Source of the DNA: an uncultured bacterium
GTDB taxonomy: Bacteria; Cyanobacteriota; Vampirovibrionia; Gastranaerophilales; Gastranaerophilaceae
Length of the DNA stretch: 62,938 nucleotides
Direction: 5' to 3'
NCBI GenBank assembly: GCA_902801985.1
Contig: CADCKD010000008.1
Location: 44,419 to 107,356, forward strand
Under the pieces are notes generated by a model. The model was not told the DNA's origin. It searched no databases and was given only the letters and a program-made list of their open reading frames with translations. The translations under genes were made by a program, and so were the position numbers. Shown here piece after piece: positions 43,889-52,376 of this stretch. Positions within the stretch are counted from its first letter, which is position 1; the number at the start of each line of letters is the position of its first letter.

Positions 43889-45543
43889 GATATAGATTTT
43901 TTACTTCTTAAATTCCGATGGTAAGTTATTGCAAATCTGTGTGCTTCATCTCTTATTCTTTGAATTAAGAATAAAGCACTTGATTCTCTTGGCAAGAGTA
44001 TTGATTTTGATTGATTTGGTAAGAATACTTCTTCCTGTTTTTTTGCAAGGCTGACAAAATCTATGCCGGTGATTCCCATATCCTCTACAACTTTCATTAC
44101 ACTTGATAATTGACCCTTGCCTCCATCAATTATAATTAAATCGGGTTTATCCCAACCCTTATCACCCAAATGTGAAAGTCTTCTTGTTAATACTTCTTTC
44201 ATAGATAAAAAGTCATCAGGTTTGCCTTCTGTCGATTTGATTTTGAATTTTTTATATTCCGATTTTTTGCTCAAACCGTTTATGAAGGTAACCATTGATG
44301 CAACAGTATTTGTTCCTTGAATATGCGAGATATCGTAGCATTCCATTCTGTATGGGAAATTATTTAATTTTAATTTCTCTTTTAAGTAAGAACCTATGTT
44401 ATTGAAATCTTCGTTAATTTTTGACATTTTAGAAAGTTTTGCGTTGTTTAATATTACCAGGGCATTTTTATCTGCCAGTTTTTGAAGTTCTTTGCCTTGG
44501 GCAGATTTGCCATAGCTTATTTTAACGTTTTTACCTGAAATTATTTTAAGCCATTCTTCGTATAATGTTTTGTTTCCGATAGCTTCCAGTTCTTCTGAGA
44601 CTATTCTGTCAGGGAATTCCATTGAAAGTGTATTATAGTATTCTTTGAAGAAGGTTTCAAAATATTCGTTTCTGTCGGCTTCTTCAACTTCGTAAGTAAA
44701 GTCTTTTTTATCAATAAGTCTGCCTTCTCTTATCATCATTACAACGATAACAAGTATTCCGTCTTCATATTGAAGCGATAAAACATCTTCATTGAGTTTT
44801 GTATTTTCGTAGACAACTTTTTGTTTTTCAAGTGTTTGTTTTAAATCAAGATAGCTGTCTCTGAGGCGTGCAGCTTTTTCAAACTGTTCTGCATCTGAAT
44901 ATTTTTGGATTTGTTCCATAAGTTGTTTTAGTAATTCAGATTGCTTCCCTGATAAAAATAATTCTGCCTGATGGACAATAGCTTTGTATTCTTCGCTGGA
45001 TACAAGCCCTTGACAAGGCGCCATACATTTTCCTATTGAATAGTAAAGGCAAGGTCTTGATTTAAATCGAGGGGTTTTACATTGTCTTAACGGGAAAATC
45101 TTTTTTAAAAAATCCAATGTGGAATGCATTGCTCCAATATTTGTATAAGGTCCGTAGTATCGGCCTTTTAGTTTGTTCATGTTTCTTTTTCTTACGATAA
45201 GAATACGAGGAAAGTCTTCATCTGTAATTAAGAAATATGGGTATTTTTTGTCATCTTTTAATAAAATATTGTAGCGGGGCTTATGTTTTTTTATTAAATG
45301 ACTTTCTAAAATCAGTGCTTCAACTTCGGTATTTGTGATGATGTATTCCATGTGGTCTATTTGGGATACAAGAACATTTACTTTTACGCTGTCGTGGTGC
45401 TTGCGGTTGAAGTATGATTTTACTCTGCGTTTAAGTATTTTAGCTTTTCCGACATATATAATTTCATTATCGGAATTGTAATAAATATAACAACCGGGAA
45501 GTTCCGGCAAGAGTTTTAAAGTTTCTTTCAGTTTGTCATTCAT
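43885..45543 (-). CDS. uvrC: Excinuclease ABC subunit C, lacking C-terminal HhH
   Basis: A 552-residue nuclease for the two incisions of nucleotide excision repair. GIY-YIG domain at 12-95 (PGCYIYYNSDNEIIYVGKAKILKRRVKSYF), a Cys cluster (CKTPRFKSRPCLYYSIGKCMAPC), a UVR motif near 200-235 (YSDAEQFEKAARLRDSYLDLK) and the RNase H-like domain with IECYDISHIQG-like 'MECYDISHIQGTNTVASMV', DLIIIDGGKGQL and RDEAHRFAITYHR. It stops 8 residues later, so the usual C-terminal tandem helix-hairpin-helix (about 50-60 residues) is absent. An extended -10 (TGC-TATAAT) ends six bases before the ATG. Confidence 0.95.
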   Translation of the reverse strand: MNDKLKETLKLLPELPGCYIYYNSDNEIIYVGKAKILKRRVKSYFNRKHHDSVKVNVLVSQIDHMEYIITNTEVEALILESHLIKKHKPRYNILLKDDKKYPYFLITDEDFPRILIVRKRNMNKLKGRYYGPYTNIGAMHSTLDFLKKIFPLRQCKTPRFKSRPCLYYSIGKCMAPCQGLVSSEEYKAIVHQAELFLSGKQSELLKQLMEQIQKYSDAEQFEKAARLRDSYLDLKQTLEKQKVVYENTKLNEDVLSLQYEDGILVIVVMMIREGRLIDKKDFTYEVEEADRNEYFETFFKEYYNTLSMEFPDRIVSEELEAIGNKTLYEEWLKIISGKNVKISYGKSAQGKELQKLADKNALVILNNAKLSKMSKINEDFNNIGSYLKEKLKLNNFPYRMECYDISHIQGTNTVASMVTFINGLSKKSEYKKFKIKSTEGKPDDFLSMKEVLTRRLSHLGDKGWDKPDLIIIDGGKGQLSSVMKVVEDMGITGIDFVSLAKKQEEVFLPNQSKSILLPRESSALFLIQRIRDEAHRFAITYHRNLRSKKSIS

Positions 45544-45549
45544 AGCATT

Positions 45550-45558
45550 ATTATAGCA
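45550..45558 (-). promoter_or_regulatory. Extended -10 promoter of uvrC (leaderless)
   Basis: TGC-TATAAT on the minus strand, six bases (AATGCT), then the ATG at 45543. It lies between the fliR stop and uvrC, so uvrC can be expressed apart from the flagellar operon. Confidence 0.6.
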
Positions 45559-45565
45559 TATAGCT

Positions 45566-46348
45566 TTATAAAATATTAGAGAACGTTATAAAATATTGTT
45601 CAATAATATTCATAAGCATAGGTAAAATCCATATCATTATTGCTGCCCCAAGTACCGGTTTAAATAGGAAGCTTAGTTGGAAAACGTTAACTTGCGGAGC
45701 GGTTCTTGAAATTACGCCAAGAATAATATCTTGTGCCAGTGTTGCAAGTAGTATTGGGGATGCTATCTGAAGCCCCATATACAGTGTATTTGACGATAAT
45801 TTTAACAACAGATCCATTCGTGCAAGTTTTGCCAAAGGAATATAAACCTGATACATAGGAAAGATTTCAAAACTTTTCATTAGAGCTTTTACCAGCCAAT
45901 ATACCCCTCCGATTTGGATAAAAATAAGTAATCCCATTAGCGAAACAATTTTTGTCATCAATGATACTTGTGCGGATGTTGAAGGATCAAATGTTGTTGC
46001 GGCACTTAAGCCCATTTGCATATTCATCATTTCGGCACCGGAATCTATTGCTATTAAAATTAGTCTTGCTATATAACCAATCATTGCGCCTACTACAATA
46101 TTTAATATTAAAGAAAGTGCAAATGATTCACATTGCCCCATTACTTTTTCGGGTGATAGCATCGGAAGTAAAAATACTGACATTATTATTGCTAAAGGTA
46201 TTTTTACAAGAGTTGGTATTTCTTTTCTGCTAAATACGGGGGCATAACGAAAAAAGCCTAATAATCTTGCAAATACAAGGAAAAAGGCCATTATATATGT
46301 ATTTATTTTAGGAAATAATTTCAATATTTCTACATAAATAGCATCCAT
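45566..46348 (-). CDS. fliR: Flagellar export gate protein FliR
   Basis: A 260-residue membrane protein with about six helices: YIMAFFLVFARLLGFFRYAPVFSRKEIPTLVKIPLAI at the start, 'GQCESFALSLILNIVVGAMIGYIARLILIAIDSGAEMMNMQMGLS' and FKPVLGAAIMIWILPMLM at the end. With FliP and FliQ it forms the helical export gate of the flagellar type III apparatus. It begins 1 base after the fliQ stop. flhB and flhA do not follow. Confidence 0.93.
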   Translation of the reverse strand: MDAIYVEILKLFPKINTYIMAFFLVFARLLGFFRYAPVFSRKEIPTLVKIPLAIIMSVFLLPMLSPEKVMGQCESFALSLILNIVVGAMIGYIARLILIAIDSGAEMMNMQMGLSAATTFDPSTSAQVSLMTKIVSLMGLLIFIQIGGVYWLVKALMKSFEIFPMYQVYIPLAKLARMDLLLKLSSNTLYMGLQIASPILLATLAQDIILGVISRTAPQVNVFQLSFLFKPVLGAAIMIWILPMLMNIIEQYFITFSNIL

Positions 46349-46349
46349 A

Positions 46350-46841
46350 TTATCTTCCTAAAATCCTCTTTGTTTCTACTAAATCAGGTTTAGGCATAGC
46401 AGTTTTTGCTGCCGGAGTATATTTAACTTTTTCATTTTTATATAGATAAGGTACTTTGCCAGGATGTTTCATCACATAATCTACTGTGTCAACATCTTTA
46501 AATCTATCTTTCATTTCTGCGGCAAATGGCGTTGTATACTGATGATAATTAGCATCCAGTACATATTCTTCTGCCTTTGGAACTGTGTTAAATGCAAGAA
46601 CCATTCCTTCTTGAACTAAATTTGTAAGTAATTTTACGAATCCTAGCCCCCCGATAACTAAAACAAGAAATACTGCCAGAATTTTTGGCGCAGCTGCTAT
46701 TGTTTGTTCTTGTACTTGTGTAACCGCCTGTAAAATACCAACAACCAAACCAATACCTGCTGCGGTCAATACACATGGCATTGAGATTGCCAACATTATT
46801 AAAAAGCCTTTACCCATATATTCTAATAATACTTCTATCAT
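46350..46841 (-). CDS. fliQ: Flagellar export gate protein FliQ with C-terminal extension
   Basis: Residues 1-88 are a normal FliQ: two helices, 'GKGFLIMLAISMPCVLTAAGIGLVVGILQAVTQVQEQTIAAAPKILAVFLVLVIGGLGFVKLL'. FliQ is usually about 90 residues; this one is 163. The extra 75 residues are soluble and charged (YVLDANYHQYTTPFAAEMKD..., 'KYTPAAKTAMPKPDLVETKRILGR') and have no recognised fold. Four copies would sit in the gate, so the tails could cap or brace the cytoplasmic side. Gap to fliP is 14 bases. Confidence 0.92.
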   Translation of the reverse strand: MIEVLLEYMGKGFLIMLAISMPCVLTAAGIGLVVGILQAVTQVQEQTIAAAPKILAVFLVLVIGGLGFVKLLTNLVQEGMVLAFNTVPKAEEYVLDANYHQYTTPFAAEMKDRFKDVDTVDYVMKHPGKVPYLYKNEKVKYTPAAKTAMPKPDLVETKRILGR

Positions 46842-46855
46842 CTATAAAACCTCTT

Positions 46856-47494
46856 CTAGTTATAACTGGATACAAGCCCTTGTACAATTAGAGCCCATCC
46901 GTCCACGGCTATGAATATCAACAGCTTAAACGGCATGGAAATAATTGTAGGCGTTAACATAAACATACCGAGAGCAAGTAATATATTTGCAACAACTAAA
47001 TCTAATATAATGAACGGTACAAATATAATAAAACTTATCTCAAAAGATGTTTTTAATTCACTTATAATATATGCGGGAGCTACTTCCCAAATTGATATAT
47101 CATCAGGAGATTTCGGACGTGTTTTGTGGGTCATATTTACAAAGAATTCCAAATCCCCTTCTCTTGTTTGTTTTAGCATAAATTCTTTTAACGGTTTTGA
47201 ACCCTCATTTATGGCTGCAACTATATCGTGTTTTTGTTGATAAGGTATAGATCCCATTTCATACATTTTTTGGAATGTTCCCCCCATCGTATAGAAGGTC
47301 AAAATTATAGATAAACCTATTATTACCATTGAAGGAGGAATTTGTTGAGTACCCATTGCAGTTCTGAGCATTGAAAAAACTACTACAAATCTCAAAAAAC
47401 TTGTCATTGAGCAAAAAACAAAAGGTAGTAATGAGAACAATGTCATCATTACTAGTATTTGCAATATCGGATTTAATGTTTGTATTTGATCCAT
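46856..47494 (-). CDS. fliP: Flagellar export gate protein FliP
   Basis: A 212-residue core FliP, without the cleaved signal peptide of enterobacterial FliP. Family blocks are MTLFSLLPFVFCSMTSFLRFVVVFSMLRTAMGTQQIPPSMVIIGLSIILTFYTM and FEISFIIFVPFIILDLVVANILLALGMFMLTPTIISMPFKLLIFIAVDGWALIVQGL. Five subunits form the pore ring of the export gate. It starts 9 bases after the fliO-like gene. Confidence 0.95.
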   Translation of the reverse strand: MDQIQTLNPILQILVMMTLFSLLPFVFCSMTSFLRFVVVFSMLRTAMGTQQIPPSMVIIGLSIILTFYTMGGTFQKMYEMGSIPYQQKHDIVAAINEGSKPLKEFMLKQTREGDLEFFVNMTHKTRPKSPDDISIWEVAPAYIISELKTSFEISFIIFVPFIILDLVVANILLALGMFMLTPTIISMPFKLLIFIAVDGWALIVQGLVSSYN

Positions 47495-47503
47495 TTTCTA
47501 TCC

Positions 47504-48232
47504 TTATAAATTACTAACTTTTTGTACTATCCCTTTTATCGGGGATTCTGCTTTCCTCTGTTTTGCATCAACATCAATTGTAACCGTTTTTCCTTGAGAA
47601 TAGCTTTTTGACATGTATGAATGCTTCCTTCTTATCGGATTTGGATTTTTGTTTGAGATAACTTCCAAATGTACAGGGCCGTATAATCTGTCTAATTCCT
47701 CATCGGCTTCCGGTGTGGTTTCTTCGTTTTCAGTATTTTCATTAGTTTCTGAATCTTCAGATGGTACGGAATCCTTGGTTATAAAGTCTTCAAAACTATT
47801 ATTGCTTTCTTCGTTTTCTGTTTGAGGTTCTTCTTGTTTTGAGTTTTCTTTTTGGAGTTCTTCAATATGATTGTTGACCTTTTCCAAATCTATTGCCGTT
47901 GTCTTTTCGGAAATGATTGTATCATTTTCTATACTTATATCCGGAGATTTTTTTGATGTCATTACAACTTTTTCCAAAGTTTGAGAAGATAATTTGGATA
48001 TTAGCGTTGTTTTATCAACATCAGATGCGATTAAAAATCTTTCTCCACCTGTATTTACAATCATTAAGCTTTTTCTTGGATTAATATTAACAGTTTCTTC
48101 TATGTACATATCGTGGTTTTTAGGAGGCAAAATGCTGCCATTCATAACTCTTTTATACACATAGAACGCAAAAAATATTAATCCCGACATTGCAAGAGTA
48201 TAAACTGTAAAATTAATTATGTATCCGCCCAT
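47504..48232 (-). CDS. fliO: FliO-like flagellar biosynthesis protein
   Basis: A 242-residue protein with one N-terminal membrane helix (about 4-25) and the short FliO soluble module 'VNINPRKSLMIVNTGGERFLIASDVDKTTLISKL' (about 48-82). The remaining 160 residues are acidic and disordered-looking (many Glu, Asn, Ser) with a basic end, longer than usual FliO. FliO helps assemble the FliP ring. Position directly before fliP supports the call more than sequence does. Confidence 0.78.
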   Translation of the reverse strand: MGGYIINFTVYTLAMSGLIFFAFYVYKRVMNGSILPPKNHDMYIEETVNINPRKSLMIVNTGGERFLIASDVDKTTLISKLSSQTLEKVVMTSKKSPDISIENDTIISEKTTAIDLEKVNNHIEELQKENSKQEEPQTENEESNNSFEDFITKDSVPSEDSETNENTENEETTPEADEELDRLYGPVHLEVISNKNPNPIRRKHSYMSKSYSQGKTVTIDVDAKQRKAESPIKGIVQKVSNL

Positions 48233-48250
48233 TATTAAAGATTCTCCTTA

Positions 48251-49504
48251 TTATATATTTTCATCTTCAAGTTCAAAATCGCTGTAATCAAACTCTTCAT
48301 CTTCTTCGCCTTCAGAGTTTTCTTCCTCTTCGTTTTCCTCAGAATACTCTTCTTCATTTTCTTCGTTTTCTTCGTATTCCTCGTTTTCTTCATCGTTATA
48401 ATTATTTTCTTCATCTTCTTCATCAAATTCTGGTTCGTTTTCAGAAGATGTGTCTTTTACAATATTTGATTTTTTAGCCAATATTTGATTAACTTTTACG
48501 CCGTAACGGTCATTAACGATTACAAGACTTCCGCTGGCAATGCTTTTGCCTTCAACTTTTAATGTAACATTGTTATCATACAGGGACGCCAAATCTACAA
48601 CCAAACCTTTTTCAATGCTTTTTAGATCGCCTAATGATATTTTTACCGCATCAAATACGGCATCCATATCAACTTCTATGCTATCCCATATATTATGAGT
48701 TTCGCTCATATATTCATCTCCTCCGTCATTATAATCTTCTTCATCATTGCCGTCTTCAGAAATTAAAATACCCATATTCGGATTTATATTTACGACAAAA
48801 TCTTTATCTTGTATTGTTAATTTTAGTTTATCAATTGAACTGTTTTCAAAAACTATAACATCTCCTTTTTCAAGATGTTTGACATCATACATTGTAAATC
48901 TTGTTGTGCCTACTGTGATATTTACAGGTGTTAAACTTTCCGGGAAATCTGTTTCCGCTACTGTATCTGTTGCATAATCAACTCTTTCAGGGGTCAGCAA
49001 TGCATCAGGGATTGTTATTATTATTTTTCCGGCTTCTGTTGCGCTTTCGTCATTTTCCTTAAGAATATATGTCAAATGAATCATATCAAAATTTGAACGT
49101 TTTATTTCTTTAGGATTTGGGGGGCTTAGTATAGGCTTAATTTTGTCATATAGAGCACTATTAAATGAAGTTATAACCTTTGCTTCAAGTGCGGAAATTT
49201 TATTTATATTAAATCCTGTTTTTGATTTGCCTAAAATTTTATCCAATATAATTCGAACGACTTTGTCAGTAGTTCTGAAAAACATTTCGTATTCTTTATC
49301 TATTTGGACTTTAGTAACAAAACATGCTTCTTTATCTAAAAGGCAGTTTATATTTTTGCTTAATGCAAAAAATCTGACTATAAAGTTTTTCTCAAAGAAT
49401 TCATCAAACGCTTCTTGTATAACCGGAGCAAAAGCAGACAGATACCAACTATACTCTTGGTACAGATCCTTTGTAGATATTGAATTTTCCAAACTTACTA
49501 CCAT
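48251..49504 (-). CDS. Flagellar motor switch protein FliN/FliY type (two SpoA domains)
   Basis: A 417-residue protein. Residues 1-170 resemble the FliM/FliY middle domain ('YEMFFRTTDKVVRIILDKILGKSKTGFNINKISALEAKVITSFN'). A first SpoA-like domain lies near 205-255 (LEKGDVIVFENSSIDKLKLTIQDKDF) and a clear FliN-type SpoA domain near 285-345 (VKISLGDLKSIEKGLVVDLASLYDNNVTLKVEGKSIASGSLVIVNDRYGVKVNQI). The last 60 residues are almost all Glu, Asp, Asn and Tyr. It builds the C-ring that sets rotation direction. No separate fliM is present here. It is the first gene of the fliO-P-Q-R operon. Confidence 0.85.
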   Translation of the reverse strand: MVVSLENSISTKDLYQEYSWYLSAFAPVIQEAFDEFFEKNFIVRFFALSKNINCLLDKEACFVTKVQIDKEYEMFFRTTDKVVRIILDKILGKSKTGFNINKISALEAKVITSFNSALYDKIKPILSPPNPKEIKRSNFDMIHLTYILKENDESATEAGKIIITIPDALLTPERVDYATDTVAETDFPESLTPVNITVGTTRFTMYDVKHLEKGDVIVFENSSIDKLKLTIQDKDFVVNINPNMGILISEDGNDEEDYNDGGDEYMSETHNIWDSIEVDMDAVFDAVKISLGDLKSIEKGLVVDLASLYDNNVTLKVEGKSIASGSLVIVNDRYGVKVNQILAKKSNIVKDTSSENEPEFDEEDEENNYNDEENEEYEENEENEEEYSEENEEEENSEGEEDEEFDYSDFELEDENI

Positions 49505-49543
49505 ATTTGCTTAAAATCCCCTCGTTGCAATAAGCACATGATA

Positions 49544-49571
49544 TTTATAATAATTTTATTCAGAAAGTCAC
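49544..49571 (-). promoter_or_regulatory. Promoter of the fliN/Y-fliR operon
   Basis: GTGACT (49566-49571), 16-base spacer, TATAAA (49544-49549) on the minus strand, giving a leader of about 33 bases. No sigma-28 or sigma-54 motif was seen here. Upstream lies a direct repeat CTAGCAAA (twice, about 49580-49600). Confidence 0.4.
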
Positions 49572-49698
49572 ACTTCCCTAGCAAAATTCTAGCAAACTTT
49601 TCATAAATAGGAAAATTTGTAATATATCGCAATTATTTTAAGGATGTTATTTTGAAAGAATTAAGTAGTTTATTATTTTGTGCCGGTTTCGTATAAAA

Positions 49699-49910
49699 AA
49701 GAAAAGTTGCCATTAAGAATAACGGCAACATTAAATAAACACGAGGATATTAAGAGAGAGAGAGAGTATAAAAAAACTTTTTTTAATTCTTAAATCCTTT
49801 ATAAATGATATTTAATCGTTTGTTTTGTATTAATTTTTCCCTTTATCTAAGTCGTGAATTTTCCCTTACATATATATAAACAATTGTCATGTGCAAATAT
49901 TGCCTTTTTC
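49699..49910 (-). ncRNA. Candidate small RNA with CU-repeat tract
   Basis: On the minus strand a consensus TTGACA (49940-49945), 17 bases and TAATAC (49917-49922) face a terminator-like hairpin at 49706-49729 (GTTGCC/GGCAAC plus three inner pairs) followed by TTTTCTTTTTT. The transcript of about 210 bases has no gene-like frame beyond one 15-codon ATG frame. It contains (CT)7 (49753-49766) and a CCTC segment that could pair with purine-rich ribosome sites. The 585-base space between fliN/Y and the 50090 gene otherwise holds only A/T-rich sequence. Confidence 0.4.
49753..49766 (+). repeat. (AG)7 dinucleotide repeat
   Basis: Seven uninterrupted AG units in an intergenic region, a possible slippage site; on the minus strand it is the CU tract of the candidate small RNA. 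Confidence 0.8.
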
Positions 49911-49929
49911 TTAAAAGTATTATTAACAA

Positions 49930-49958
49930 TTCTTAATCTTGTCAAAACCTTATATAAT
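49930..49958 (+). promoter_or_regulatory. Promoter of the NTF2-like gene
   Basis: TTCTTA (49930-49935), 17 bases, TATAAT (49953-49958). It gives a leader of about 125 bases with a small hairpin AAGATG/CATCTT (49989-50007). It overlaps the divergent minus promoter of the candidate small RNA. Confidence 0.5.
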
Positions 49959-50089
49959 GGGTATATACAACACATGTATAAAGCATTTAAGATGTAAATT
50001 CCATCTTTACATTAACAGAAATTTGTATATTAAAATTTCAATTGTTTATACTATTAAATAAATTATTTTTTTCGGATATACTTAAAATT

Positions 50090-51007
50090 ATGAAAAGAAT
50101 TATATTTATAACTTTTTTAATGCTATTAGCATCAGGAAATATTGGAAGTCAGAGTGCGCAAGCTTCTTTTGTCTCTGACAGGATGTACAGGCTTGAGCAA
50201 AATAAAATTCAGAAAAACGAAATCAAGCAGATTAAAAAGATGATTATAAGGCATACTGAGCTTGCAAACAAACATGATATAGAGGCCTTAAAGCCGTTCT
50301 ATGCTGATTTTTATATGAATAATGACGGTTTTAATAAAGAAATTTACTTTAAAAATGTACAAGAAACTTGGGAAGAGTGTTCTGATTTAACTTATAAGGT
50401 AGATATTGTGTCTATTGACGTAAAGGGCGATTATGCAGATGTAACATTAGACGAAATAGCTACCGGTACTGTTTTTGAGACTATGGAGCTTGGTTCTGCG
50501 GCAGGAGAAATTCATTCAAAATCTCGTGAAATTTCTCATCTGAAAAAAATAAACGGAGAATGGGTATTCACCGGTGATACTTCTATTTCGGATGAATCGT
50601 CTTTATTGTACGGTGATGCCAGATTTTTAAATATTGAACTGATGGCGCCTTCGCAAGTTGCTGCAGGAGAAGAATATACAGTAAGTGTTAAAGTTGATAC
50701 GGATAATGATGCTTATATTATCGGATCAATTGCTCAGGATCTTGTTACTTATCCAACAAAAAATACTGAGCCGCCGTTGCGTGTTTTTCCAAAATCTCAA
50801 ATATTAGAGAGAGTTTTAAAGGCTAATTCCGATAATTTAAATGAATATGCTGTGGCTTCAATGGCAATATCTAAAACTGCAAGTATTGGATTTGACAGGA
50901 TGAGAGTTTATATGGCAGGTCTTGCCTGTGTTATGAAAAGAATAAATGTAATTCCAAAAAATAACTTTGCAAATTTGGAGGAAAAAGATGAAAGCAACAG
51001 TAATTAA
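50090..51007 (+). CDS. Exported protein with NTF2-like domain
   Basis: A 305-residue protein with a signal peptide (MKRIIFITFLMLLASGNIGS...AQA) and an NTF2/SnoaL-like domain near 40-170: 'IRHTELANKHDIEALKPFYADFY', then strands 'YKVDIVSIDVKGDYADVTLDEIATG' and 'KKINGEWVFTGDTSI'. A second beta-rich part follows (about 185-280). The role is unknown; such folds bind small ligands or act as dimer scaffolds. I place the start at the ATG at 50090 because the signal peptide begins there; the upstream open frame is not signal-like. lspA overlaps its end by 20 bases. Confidence 0.72.
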   Translation: MKRIIFITFLMLLASGNIGSQSAQASFVSDRMYRLEQNKIQKNEIKQIKKMIIRHTELANKHDIEALKPFYADFYMNNDGFNKEIYFKNVQETWEECSDLTYKVDIVSIDVKGDYADVTLDEIATGTVFETMELGSAAGEIHSKSREISHLKKINGEWVFTGDTSISDESSLLYGDARFLNIELMAPSQVAAGEEYTVSVKVDTDNDAYIIGSIAQDLVTYPTKNTEPPLRVFPKSQILERVLKANSDNLNEYAVASMAISKTASIGFDRMRVYMAGLACVMKRINVIPKNNFANLEEKDESNSN

Positions 51008-51449
51008 GTATCTATTTTTTATATTATGTTTCATTTTTTGGCTATTTTTGGCGTTATTTGCTTCACAATTGATTGTAGACAGTGTGACATCGGGTCATAA
51101 TTATTCTAATGCAGTATTTAGTTTAACTTATTTAAAAAATTCGGGTGCGGCTTTCAGTCTGCTTGAAAATGCGCGAGAATTTTTAATTATTATATCTATT
51201 GTTGCAACTACTTTGTTATGTTTATATGTACATAATAATAAGAGTATTCATCTTATTTCTACTTCTTTTATTGCGTTATTATGTGCGGGAATTATGGCCA
51301 ATTGCCATGAAAGAATTATTTATGGATATGTAAGAGATTATATACATTTGAATTTTATGAGTTTTCCTGTTTTCAATTTGGCTGATGTGTTTATTACCAT
51401 CGGGGTTGTTGCTTTAATTATTATTTTGTTTATCTATAAGGGCAGGTAG
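50988..51449 (+). CDS. lspA: Lipoprotein signal peptidase (SPase II)
   Basis: A 153-residue membrane aspartyl protease that cleaves lipoprotein signal peptides before the lipidated Cys. Four helices; NSGAAFSLLENA (family N-x-GAAFGxL), GYVRDYIHLNF and FNLADVFITIG (second conserved Asp). The family motif GN-x-x-DR reads ANCHERI here, so one conserved acid is Glu. The ATG at 50988 has GGAGG seven bases upstream, inside the previous gene, with a 20-base overlap. Confidence 0.88.
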   Translation: MKATVIKYLFFILCFIFWLFLALFASQLIVDSVTSGHNYSNAVFSLTYLKNSGAAFSLLENAREFLIIISIVATTLLCLYVHNNKSIHLISTSFIALLCAGIMANCHERIIYGYVRDYIHLNFMSFPVFNLADVFITIGVVALIIILFIYKGR

Positions 51450-51454
51450 TATTA

Positions 51455-52372
51455 ATGCTTATTATTGTAGATGAAGATAATATCAATACAAGATTGGATG
51501 TGTTTTTATCTGAGTTGTATGAAGGTATTTCCCGCTCAAAAATTCAAAATGCAATAAAGGCAGGTAAGGTATGTGTAAATGGTGAGCCTAAAAAACCTTC
51601 ATACGGCCTTAAAATAGACGATAGGGTTGAATTTGAAAACTTAGAACCTGAAAAATTTATAAAACTTGAGCCTGAAAATATTGAGCTTGAAGTAGTTTGG
51701 GAAGATGAAAATATGGCTGTTATCAATAAACCTTCGGGCATGTTGACTCATCCGACATTTATTGAAACTTCTGGAACTTTGGTAAATGCTCTTTTGTACA
51801 AGTATGGTGAGAACCTTTCTGATACTAACGGAGAATTTCGCAGAGGAATTGTTCACAGGCTTGACAGAAATACATCAGGGCTCTTGATGATTGCTAAAAA
51901 TAACAAAACTCACGAGTATTTGGCAAATATTATTAAAGAACATCAATTAACAAAAAAATATCATGCGGTACTAAAAGGTTTTTATCCAAATGAGAATGAC
52001 GTAATTTCAGAACCGATAGGACGAAATAACGTTAATCCTAAAAAAATGGCAGTACGTTCTGATGGCCGTCCTAGCCTGACAAAATTGAAAGTTCTTGAAC
52101 ATTTTGGTAATGATGCGACTTATGTTGAACTCACTCTTGTCACGGGAAGAACCCACCAAATCAGAGTACATACAAGTTATAAAAATCATCCGGTGTACAA
52201 TGATACTTTGTATGGTGCGGGCGAGGGAAAAGTTAAAACTCAAGAACAAGTTTTACAATCATATTATTTGAAATTTACAAAACCGTTTTCCTCATCTATA
52301 ATAGAATTAGAAATTGAGCCCGACGAAAAGTTGGAAAAAGTATTAAAATATTTCAGAAACAGGAGAGTTTAA
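51455..52372 (+). CDS. rluD: Pseudouridine synthase, RluD family
   Basis: A 305-residue protein with an N-terminal S4 RNA-binding domain (about 10-60, TRLDVFLSELYEGISRSKIQNAIKAGKVCVNG) and a catalytic domain: VVNKPSGMLTHP-like 'VINKPSGMLTHP', the catalytic Asp in GIVHRLDRNTSGLLMIAKN and 'LVTGRTHQIRVH'. It converts uridines of 23S rRNA (positions 1911/1915/1917 for RluD) to pseudouridine. It follows lspA after 5 bases, the common lspA-rluD pair. Confidence 0.93.
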   Translation: MLIIVDEDNINTRLDVFLSELYEGISRSKIQNAIKAGKVCVNGEPKKPSYGLKIDDRVEFENLEPEKFIKLEPENIELEVVWEDENMAVINKPSGMLTHPTFIETSGTLVNALLYKYGENLSDTNGEFRRGIVHRLDRNTSGLLMIAKNNKTHEYLANIIKEHQLTKKYHAVLKGFYPNENDVISEPIGRNNVNPKKMAVRSDGRPSLTKLKVLEHFGNDATYVELTLVTGRTHQIRVHTSYKNHPVYNDTLYGAGEGKVKTQEQVLQSYYLKFTKPFSSSIIELEIEPDEKLEKVLKYFRNRRV

Positions 52373-52376
52373 ATAT

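Noticed and set aside
48235-48426. Lys/Met-rich reading frame overlapping the fliN/Y end
   Set aside because: It is an out-of-frame reading of the Glu-rich codons of the acidic tail; low-complexity shadow.
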